Shown here piece by piece: positions 1 through 5,486 of a DNA stretch of 17,169 bases. Both the position numbers and the translations under genes were made by a program. Every line of letters begins with the position of its first letter. Within the stretch, counting starts at the first letter, position 1. The notes below the pieces were generated by a model. The model did no database searches and was not told the DNA's origin. It saw only the letters and a list, made by a program, of their open reading frames with translations. This stretch comes from Candidatus Methanoperedens sp. (GTDB lineage: Archaea; Halobacteriota; Methanosarcinia; Methanosarcinales; Methanoperedenaceae), in assembly GCA_027460605.1 (NCBI GenBank), contig JAPZAN010000002.1, positions 1 through 17,169 of the forward strand, read 5' to 3'.

Positions 1-1216
1 TGGTTTCAAAATCCACGGCGAATTCCCAGACTTGACCGAAGAGCTGCCCTATACTGGCTGCAATGAAAAACAGCCCTTTTAATAAACGGAATGTGTTTTC
101 AGCCAGATATACGGATAAACTTAAAGGAAGGAATGCGTAAGACAGCTCAATAAACTTTTGTTTTGTATTCTTCCCTGAAAACGATGCCCTTGAAGTGAGG
201 TACATCAAGCCTGCCGCGCCCAGCGTTATTGCAGCGAATATGATGATTGCCCACATATTCCTCCAATAATTGATGAAAAAGTCATGAAACATCATCGTAT
301 CAAAAGGAGCAGTTGACCTTACAAAATTTATCACAACATTCCTGAACTGGAGACGTTCCATTCCCAGTACAAAAAGGAATATAACAATAATCCCGTGAAC
401 CAGGTATGCCTCGTCAAGATGCGTTTTTTTCATATTAACGATATCGGCGCCGGGAAGTCTCGGGCTTATGCGGATGTTGTCTTTTGAACATGATTTCACG
501 CATTCCATGCACATGATGCACTGGTTATTGCGTTCCATAGTCTGCGGGAATTCTCCTACAGGGCAGGCTTTTCCGGCTTCGTTACCGATGACGCATTCCT
601 TGATATCATGGTCCTGGCAGGTTTTTTTCGACTTGCAGCGAAGTTCTGTTGCAGAAAGCATAGAGAATAAACCGAGTACAAGCCCGATGGGACAGATATA
701 ACGGCAGAAACTTCGTTTTTCATAAATAAATCCCATAACTATTGCAAGACCTGTGAAGAATAAAAGCAGGTATGCGGTGTTCGGCGGGTTCCTCGTAAAC
801 ATGAAAAGATGCCGCTCAGCAGCGAAAATGAAGAGGAAAAGTATTACTGCTATCCAGAGATTGCGGTACTTTTCAGGATATTTCTTTTTAACACTATAGA
901 CAGATTGCGTCCAGTCGCCGACTGCGCCGATGGGACAGGCAAAACACCAGAGCCTTCCAAAAAGGATGAGCGTGAAAACAAGTAGTGGATGCCAGATATC
1001 CCATATCATGGTTGTTGCAAAAGGTATCCCGCCGTGGAAACGCAGGTCGGGTTCGCTTGACAGCCCGAAGTAGATGATTATCAAGAGCGCTGCGAAGAAA
1101 ATTACATTAACGGCAGGCCTGAAGAACCTGTTTTTTACAAGATTCCTGAAAAAATAGACATCAAGCAGGTCTGATTTTTCATTATTATCGTTATTTTCTT
1201 TGTGGTTTTTATCCAT
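1..1216 (-). CDS. NapH-like polytopic membrane iron-sulfur protein (partial, C-terminus beyond left edge)
   Basis: An uninterrupted reading frame of 405 codons runs from the ATG at 1216 to the window edge. Two hallmark motifs of NapH/NosR-type membrane ferredoxins are present: CxxCP at residues 91-95 and CxxxCP at 171-176, each next to a membrane segment. A ferredoxin-type CX2CX2CX3C motif follows at C233, C236, C239 and C243. Between them lie C194, C200, C208 and C218 with irregular spacing; C218 is followed by Pro, as in the last cysteine of a cluster. Hydrophobic helices are seen near residues 33-50, 66-86, 118-133 and 147-164, and more follow at about 270-286, 321-341, 357-373 and 381-398. 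The protein is therefore larger than a typical NapH. From the family, it probably passes electrons between the membrane pool and a partner. It is the last visible gene of the operon and starts 6 nt after ccdA stops. The exact electron partner is unknown. Confidence 0.8.
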   Translation of the reverse strand, partial: MDKNHKENNDNNEKSDLLDVYFFRNLVKNRFFRPAVNVIFFAALLIIIYFGLSSEPDLRFHGGIPFATTMIWDIWHPLLVFTLILFGRLWCFACPIGAVGDWTQSVYSVKKKYPEKYRNLWIAVILFLFIFAAERHLFMFTRNPPNTAYLLLFFTGLAIVMGFIYEKRSFCRYICPIGLVLGLFSMLSATELRCKSKKTCQDHDIKECVIGNEAGKACPVGEFPQTMERNNQCIMCMECVKSCSKDNIRISPRLPGADIVNMKKTHLDEAYLVHGIIVIFLFVLGMERLQFRNVVINFVRSTAPFDTMMFHDFFINYWRNMWAIIIFAAITLGAAGLMYLTSRASFSGKNTKQKFIELSYAFLPLSLSVYLAENTFRLLKGLFFIAASIGQLFGQVWEFAVDFET

Positions 1217-1222
1217 GTATCC

Positions 1223-1948
1223 TCAAATTAACGGCGGAAAATACGGGAGCAATTTTGCCTGGAGATATTTATCAATCCCGAAGAGCATCATCAATCCGAG
1301 AAGTATTAAAATCAGGCCGGAGAGCCTCTTAAAGAAATGCCCTCTTTTCACGAACCATTTGACTTTCCCCGAAATACTCTTGCCCGAATATGCTATTGTC
1401 AGCATTGGCAGGCTGACGCCCAGCGAATATGCTATCAGCAGGAAAGTACCGTGCAGTAGATTGCCTGTGCTTGCGGTGCTCTCAGCCACGTAAGCAAACA
1501 CCGCGCCGAGAATCGGTCCCACGCACGGTATCCAGAGAACCCCAAGTGACATGCCCAGGAAGAAACCGCCTGTTATTCCTTCTTTGGGCGCGATTGAAGA
1601 GATTTTCCCTAAAAATGATACATTCGTACGCGCGACGTTAACAATGGAGCTTGAAAAATTCACGAATGCATTGTTAATATCATCATCAAATAATACGGCT
1701 CCCATTCCTATAATGAAAAATATCGAGAACCAGCGCAGGTATTCTGCAAAAAATGAAAAAGAAGTGAGCGCAGAAACGAGCAGCCCCATAAGCGTGAAGG
1801 TCAGGGACATGCCCGTGACTATCGCGACAGGGCGGAGCCGGCTGCCCACAGACCCGGATAACACGGCAGGCAGGATAGGGAGAACGCACGGCGTTATCAC
1901 TGTCGCCATGCCTGCCAGGAAAACCAGGAATACCGATGGTGCTGGCAT
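1223..1948 (-). CDS. ccdA: CcdA/DsbD-type transmembrane thiol-disulfide transporter
   Basis: This 241-residue, very hydrophobic protein has about six membrane helices. It carries the two conserved cysteine-proline motifs of the CcdA/DsbD membrane domain: TPCVLPILP with C21 in helix 1, and IPCVGPILG with C142 in helix 4. In this family the two cysteines form a redox pair that carries reducing equivalents from cytoplasmic thioredoxin to thiols outside the membrane, commonly for cytochrome c maturation. The length matches stand-alone CcdA, without the extra periplasmic domains of DsbD. The ATG at 1948 directly follows the stop codon of the upstream PCYCGC gene at 1949, so translational coupling is likely; no strong ribosome site is visible. 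The thioredoxin-fold lipoprotein two genes upstream is a natural outside partner. Confidence 0.9.
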   Translation of the reverse strand: MPAPSVFLVFLAGMATVITPCVLPILPAVLSGSVGSRLRPVAIVTGMSLTFTLMGLLVSALTSFSFFAEYLRWFSIFFIIGMGAVLFDDDINNAFVNFSSSIVNVARTNVSFLGKISSIAPKEGITGGFFLGMSLGVLWIPCVGPILGAVFAYVAESTASTGNLLHGTFLLIAYSLGVSLPMLTIAYSGKSISGKVKWFVKRGHFFKRLSGLILILLGLMMLFGIDKYLQAKLLPYFPPLI

Positions 1949-3187
1949 TTATGTTTTGGCTACTGCATCTATATTATCATTGTCCGCCTGGACTTTTGTC
2001 AGATCGCCTGTCTCCTTTATAATCAATATATTTCCACTCATTTGTGGATTATATGTCTTAAAACCAGCGGGAATTGATTTGTTGTCTGTTATATTGAACG
2101 CCTTGACAAGTTCAATCCTGCCTGAAACCGGGGTCAGGCTCATGTAATTAATATCCGAAAACTTGTTTGGCCCGGTTATTACAAGCGCATAAGCGGCGCC
2201 CTCGTAATCAACTGCATCAAGTAACGGTTTATAGGTAAAATACGATGTGCTCATACTTTTTGGGTCCTTCATCAGTTTCAATACATTATCCACGTTCTGG
2301 CTGTGCCCGTAAATAAGCGGTCTTGTATATATGATGTTTTTCATTCCCTCCTCAGCGTGCGCCCTGAGTGTCGTATCTTTTGTGCTGTCATAACCCAGGT
2401 CATGAATCTCAATCCATGAAGTAGGGCTAAAATCCGCGCTGTACATGCCGATTATCTTTTTACCGTAGAAGGAATCGGGCTCGACAGAGCCGCCAACATA
2501 CTCGGCTTCCATTTCAGTCCCTGCAAGCATTTTGGTATTGATGAAATAAGCCCTGTTAATCCCGGCTGGTGAAAGGTTCAATCCGTCTGCAAGTGATTTG
2601 AAATTGGAAGGTAGGCTGTATTTTGAAAGGTCAAGCCCAGCAGGCGTTGGGGCAACGGTTGGTATTCCAGCCGCTTTGGGTGAGAGTATGGGTATATATC
2701 CATCTCTTACAGGAAGCGTGTTTGTATTCTGACCCGGGTATTTGCTGCCGTATTCCTGGTCTATAAGCGCCCGTGCTTCCGTCAGCGTCTTGCCCTGTGC
2801 AAGGTAATCCTGGACTTTTATGGCCTCTCCGACACATACATCACAGAATGAGGCATGTTCATCATAAGTCCAGTCATCGTGAACGTAACAATCGCGTAGG
2901 AACCTGTGACCCGAGTGACCGCCGCATCCGCAGTAGCAGGGTATCTGCTCAAGTATTTCCGGATGCTCAGTCGCGTATTGATAGCCTTTTAGGGTCAGGG
3001 GGTTGGTATATGCATAACTTGGAAGTTTTATCTCGCTGTTTGTTTTTTTGGGCGTTGTCTCCCCGGATAAAACTGCGTATGCAGCTATTGCGAGTAAAAT
3101 CACCGCAATTGCGCCGATAATCAACGTAGTATTTCCTTTCTTTGTCGCTTTAATATTTTTTTCTTTCTTTTCGGGCTTCATTTTCAT
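1949..3187 (-). CDS. Membrane-anchored PCYCGC-domain protein with unknown C-terminal domain
   Basis: The 412-residue product starts with a lysine-rich cytoplasmic tail and a single membrane helix (about residues 20-40), so the rest should face outward. Residues 82-120 match the PCYCGC-motif family known mainly from Bacillus lipoproteins: PCYCGCG (C84, C86, C88), then GH-x5-DC (C100), a His/Asp-rich stretch, and FCDVC (C115, C118). A helical segment ending near residue 150 completes the domain. Six cysteines with nearby histidines suggest metal binding or thiol chemistry; this is inference. A proline-rich linker at about 170-185 leads to a domain of about 220 residues that I do not recognise, without cysteines. 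The gene stops where ccdA begins and starts 8 nt after the thioredoxin gene stops. A GAGG ribosome site lies only 1 nt before the ATG at 3187 but 7 nt before a second in-frame ATG at 3181, so 3181 is the likelier start. Confidence 0.8.
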   Translation of the reverse strand: MKMKPEKKEKNIKATKKGNTTLIIGAIAVILLAIAAYAVLSGETTPKKTNSEIKLPSYAYTNPLTLKGYQYATEHPEILEQIPCYCGCGGHSGHRFLRDCYVHDDWTYDEHASFCDVCVGEAIKVQDYLAQGKTLTEARALIDQEYGSKYPGQNTNTLPVRDGYIPILSPKAAGIPTVAPTPAGLDLSKYSLPSNFKSLADGLNLSPAGINRAYFINTKMLAGTEMEAEYVGGSVEPDSFYGKKIIGMYSADFSPTSWIEIHDLGYDSTKDTTLRAHAEEGMKNIIYTRPLIYGHSQNVDNVLKLMKDPKSMSTSYFTYKPLLDAVDYEGAAYALVITGPNKFSDINYMSLTPVSGRIELVKAFNITDNKSIPAGFKTYNPQMSGNILIIKETGDLTKVQADNDNIDAVAKT

Positions 3188-3195
3188 GCCTCTTT

Positions 3196-3645
3196 TTATG
3201 TTGCAATTTCATTTATAGTGTTAAGAAACGTTTCAGTATCCGTATATCCGGGTATCCTTTTTATTTCGGTGCCGTTTGAATCAAGAAATATTTCAGTAGG
3301 TGTTCCGCGTACCCTGAAATTCCTGCTTTCATTATTTTGTTTGTACACATCTATTGAGACTAATATGAAGTTTTCGTTTAATGTCTTGATTACACTCTCA
3401 TTCGTAAAAGTCTCTTCTTCAAATTTCTTGCACCATCCGCATGATTCAGACCTTGCATAAACAAATACAGGCTTGCCCTGTGCTTTTGCAGCGCCCAGCG
3501 CTATGGAAGGGTCGGTATAGAATGTAACTCCCTGAAGTGTTAATTTCCCGGTTTCAGGCGGAGTACCGGCGTTACTCGCCTGGGAGTTTAAACAGCCTGA
3601 GATAAGCACAAGCAGGGCAAGTAATACGAATATCCATTTCTTCAA
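3196..3645 (-). CDS. Thioredoxin-fold lipoprotein with CGWC active site
   Basis: This 149-residue protein has an N-terminal signal segment ending in the lipobox ISGC (C18), so it is probably lipid-anchored outside the membrane. A thioredoxin-like domain follows, with the redox motif CGWC (C69, C72) after a beta strand (PVFVYAR) and the cis-proline loop RGTPTEIF (P116). This resembles thioredoxins that reduce or oxidise extracytoplasmic disulfides. The start codon is TTG at 3645: the only other in-frame options before the upstream TAG stop at 3652-3654 are non-standard, and the leader begins Met-Lys-Lys as expected for a signal peptide. It is the first gene of the operon that continues with the PCYCGC protein, CcdA and the NapH-like protein. 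CcdA is the likely electron donor to its CGWC site. Function in cytochrome maturation or metal delivery is possible but not shown. Confidence 0.87.
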   Translation of the reverse strand: MKKWIFVLLALLVLISGCLNSQASNAGTPPETGKLTLQGVTFYTDPSIALGAAKAQGKPVFVYARSESCGWCKKFEEETFTNESVIKTLNENFILVSIDVYKQNNESRNFRVRGTPTEIFLDSNGTEIKRIPGYTDTETFLNTINEIAT

Positions 3646-3655
3646 GTGAATCTAA

Positions 3656-3685
3656 CTTTACAATGCGTGTAAAGTAATATAAGGA
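3656..3685 (-). promoter_or_regulatory. Promoter of the thiol-relay operon, with inverted repeat next to the TATA box
   Basis: Read on the minus strand, a TATA-like CTTATATTAC lies at 3683-3674. About 26 nt downstream of its centre gives a transcription start near 3653 and a leader of only about 8 nt before the TTG at 3645. Immediately downstream of the TATA box is a perfect 7-bp inverted repeat, CTTTACA-N5-TGTAAAG, at 3656-3674. A repressor bound there would block RNA polymerase access. The promoter call rests on position and composition only. Confidence 0.5.
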
Positions 3686-3716
3686 TTTTGGTTGTGACTG
3701 AAATTTCAGCAAATTT

Positions 3717-3743
3717 AAAAAAGAGGAGACGGATGGCTCCCCT
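3717..3743 (-). terminator. Hairpin plus U-tract terminator after the Ig-like lipoprotein gene
   Basis: On the minus-strand RNA, AGGGGAG (3743-3737) pairs with CUCCUCU (3728-3722), giving seven base pairs including one G-U, with an 8-nt loop. The 3' arm runs into a U tract (3722-3717). It begins 26 nt after the stop codon of the lipoprotein gene at 3770 and lies before the promoter of the thiol-relay operon, so it would separate the two units. Confidence 0.6.
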
Positions 3744-3769
3744 GTTGAATTAAAGGCTTCTAAGTGAAG

Positions 3770-4306
3770 TCAGTACCCGTACCCGGAAGTGGTTGCCGTC
3801 GCGGTTGAAGTGGCAATCGATGGAATCGATGTGGCGTTTAAAGGCGCAGTTATGGTAATCATCCGCTCATCAGACCAGTAGTTTGCGCCGCCGATTATTG
3901 CATGCGCCCTGAAATATATGATTCCTGTCTTGCCAATGGTTATGTTTGCACTGAAATCGGCAGGTATTGTCCCATTCTGAACCGGCGTCAAACTGGGATA
4001 ACTCTTAAGCGTCAGGGGCTCGGACTTCGAATCCGGGCCATAATGAACCGCAGTATGAGGAATTGTTACCTGGATGGGATTGTTGACCCGCCACGATACC
4101 ACAAAACCCTGTCCTGCTACCGCTGTGGCCGGTGCATTCAAAACCTCAACGCTTGCTTCCGGTGTTGGTGCAGTAGTCGGAATTGGTGTCATTACCGGTG
4201 TAACGACCGGCGTGGGAGTGCCTTGCGGTGCGCTCACACAGCCCGATATTAACGAAAATACGATAGCAATGGCTGCTATCCAAAAAACAATTTTTCCCAT
4301 TATCAT
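3770..4306 (-). CDS. Secreted lipoprotein with Pro/Thr linker and Ig-like domain
   Basis: The 178-residue product begins with a signal peptide and the lipobox ISGC (C23), so it is probably anchored to the outer face of the membrane. A Thr/Pro-rich linker follows (about 28-50). Residues about 52-153 form a beta-strand-rich domain of immunoglobulin/fibronectin type, with landmarks SWRVNN, TAVHYG, YFRAHAI and NYWSDE. The C-terminal tail (about 158-178) is rich in Ser, Thr and Ala and could carry glycans. No catalytic residues are evident; it may be a surface, binding or structural protein. The first ATG at 4306 has a GGAG ribosome site 8 nt upstream; a second ATG at 4300 is less well placed. It stands alone, with its own promoter and terminator. 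Confidence 0.75.
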   Translation of the reverse strand: MIMGKIVFWIAAIAIVFSLISGCVSAPQGTPTPVVTPVMTPIPTTAPTPEASVEVLNAPATAVAGQGFVVSWRVNNPIQVTIPHTAVHYGPDSKSEPLTLKSYPSLTPVQNGTIPADFSANITIGKTGIIYFRAHAIIGGANYWSDERMITITAPLNATSIPSIATSTATATTSGYGY

Positions 4307-4335
4307 AGATAAATCTCCAAGTTTTATTTCTCAAG

Positions 4336-4354
4336 GATGGTATTTATAACCATC
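4336..4354 (-). promoter_or_regulatory. TATA box flanked by a perfect 6-bp inverted repeat
   Basis: On the minus strand the sequence reads GATGGT-TATAAAT-ACCATC. The TATA box lies exactly between the arms (4336-4341 and 4349-4354). A transcription start about 26 nt downstream falls near 4319, giving a leader of about 12 nt that contains the GGAG ribosome site (4318-4315) of the lipoprotein gene at 4306. The repeat is a possible repressor site that would compete with TATA-binding protein. Confidence 0.5.
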
Positions 4355-4388
4355 TGTCGTTAAGAAATTGCTTTCCACTGCTTTAATA

Positions 4389-5198
4389 TTATTCGCTAAC
4401 AGGAACTATTCTATCTTTTAGTTTAGTTTCCAGATTCATGTTCATTGTTTCAATAACATTGCCCACAACGCCCTCAACTTCTTTTTTCAATCTCTCATCA
4501 TTTTCGAAAAATTTATTGTCTGTTTTTGCATTATATTGCGCGCCATGTGTTCTATATGAAAAACCGAACGGGGCAAGAACATATCCCATTTGCTGAAAGT
4601 AAAGAAAAATGTCCATTGCGGTTTTCACTCCCCCATCTTCATGACCGTTGACCAGAATCCCGACAACTTTTCCTGTGGTTAAGCCCTCTTTTTTCAGTAA
4701 GTAAAGATTTTGGAGGCATGTCAGCCTGTCCAGGAAATCCTTTAATCGCGATGACATATTATTCCAATTTATAGGAGAAGCGATAATCACCGCCCTGGAA
4801 TCAACTATCATTTCATGGAGTGCAGGCGCATCATCAAGCTGGTTCCTGCACGGGTACGTGCATGCCGAATCCCTCATACTGTAGCAGCACCAGCAGTGCT
4901 GGATATCCAGTTCATTTAAATTAAACCGCCTGAAACTAACGCCTTTTCTTTTGAGGGTTTTTTCTGCTGAATCCGCTAAGACGCCGGTATTGTGCCCCCT
5001 GTGGGAACTTCCGTTAATCAATAATACATCAAATTTTTCCCCATCAAACCTGAGTTTTTGCTTATCTTTTAGTTCCGAATATTCTTTAGAAGAACTGCTG
5101 CACTGGGGGCACTCTTCCGGGGGCTCATTTCCCGTATAAATATAACCGCATACGCTGCATTTCCATGCTTTACTTTCTTGCAAGCTGGTCTTTTTCAT
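4389..5198 (-). CDS. Rubredoxin-flavodoxin-like fusion, NADPH-dependent FMN reductase / iron-sulfur flavoprotein family
   Basis: From the ATG at 5198 the product is 269 residues. Residues 12-35 form a rubredoxin-like iron site: WKCSVCGYIYTG (C14, C17) and CPQC (C30, C33). Residues about 56-230 form a flavodoxin-like fold of the NADPH-dependent FMN reductase family, with the FMN phosphate loop INGSSHRGHNTG (61-72), a cysteine-rich stretch (C102, C104, C105, C113, C117) where iron-sulfur flavoproteins bind a cluster, and ASPINWNNMSSRLKDFLDR (140-158). Such proteins move electrons, often in oxygen or peroxide defence; the donor here is unknown. Two upstream in-frame ATGs exist (5243 and 5222), but they would overlap the DUF2769 gene by 74 or 53 nt. 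The start at 5198 overlaps it by 29 nt and begins just before the rubredoxin domain. Confidence 0.85.
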   Translation of the reverse strand: MKKTSLQESKAWKCSVCGYIYTGNEPPEECPQCSSSSKEYSELKDKQKLRFDGEKFDVLLINGSSHRGHNTGVLADSAEKTLKRKGVSFRRFNLNELDIQHCWCCYSMRDSACTYPCRNQLDDAPALHEMIVDSRAVIIASPINWNNMSSRLKDFLDRLTCLQNLYLLKKEGLTTGKVVGILVNGHEDGGVKTAMDIFLYFQQMGYVLAPFGFSYRTHGAQYNAKTDNKFFENDERLKKEVEGVVGNVIETMNMNLETKLKDRIVPVSE

Positions 5199-5397
5199 TT
5201 CCGCGGATACAATAGTAAACATATTTAAATCCCATTTTTTCATGAACAGGGCAGCCCGGGCACAAACATCCTTTTTCCACTTTAATGCATTTGCTTTTCC
5301 CGGTTGTTGAAATACAAAATGCTATTTCTTCCCCGCAGTCGATATATGTAGGGCAGAGCCTGCACTTGCATAACTTAATGGCTTCTTTTTTATCCAT
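5170..5397 (-). CDS. Small cysteine-rich DUF2769 protein
   Basis: This 75-residue protein has ten cysteines: C10, C12, C15, C21, C28, C37, C44, C46, C49 and C63. The N-terminal CKCRLCPTY pattern and the spacing of the rest match DUF2769, a family common in methanogenic archaea and of unknown function. The many cysteines suggest metal or iron-sulfur binding (inference). A strong GGAGG ribosome site (5408-5404) lies 6 nt before the ATG. Its 3' end overlaps the rubredoxin-flavoprotein gene, so the two are almost certainly co-transcribed and may work together, for example as electron carrier and reductase. Confidence 0.8.
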   Translation of the reverse strand: MDKKEAIKLCKCRLCPTYIDCGEEIAFCISTTGKSKCIKVEKGCLCPGCPVHEKMGFKYVYYCIRGNEKDQLARK

Positions 5398-5398
5398 A

Positions 5399-5450
5399 TT
5401 ACACCTCCTCTTTATACCTCCTATAACCGCAATATATTGATTTTATTGCG
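5399..5450 (-). promoter_or_regulatory. Promoter of the DUF2769-flavoprotein operon, with inverted repeat and duplicated ribosome site
   Basis: On the minus strand a TATA-like, palindromic CAATATATTG (5439-5430) would start transcription near 5408. It sits inside a perfect 7-bp inverted repeat, CGCAATA-N9-TATTGCG, at 5428-5450. Between it and the ATG lie two near-identical copies of an 11-nt element, AGGAGGTATAA (5422-5412) and AGGAGGTGTAA (5409-5399). Only the second is properly spaced to act as the ribosome site. The repeat is a plausible repressor site. Confidence 0.5.
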
Positions 5451-5486
5451 TTTGATGTATTTAGCTATTCGGGTGAAATAACAAAA

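Noticed and set aside
1551..2147. A 198-codon plus-strand frame opposite ccdA and the end of the PCYCGC gene.
   Set aside because: The opposite strand encodes well-supported proteins with clear motifs; this frame has no recognisable motif and is a shadow of them.
3182..3187. First ATG of the PCYCGC protein at 3187 as the certain start.
   Set aside because: The GAGG ribosome site ends 1 nt before it, too close; the second ATG at 3181 has a 7-nt spacing. The longer form is kept as the listed extent because the difference is only two residues.
5199..5243. An N-terminal extension of the rubredoxin-flavoprotein starting at the ATG at 5243 (or 5222).
   Set aside because: It would overlap the DUF2769 gene by 74 (or 53) nt, adds residues without family support, and has no ribosome site. 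The ATG at 5198 sits just before the rubredoxin motif, though its own ribosome site is weak.
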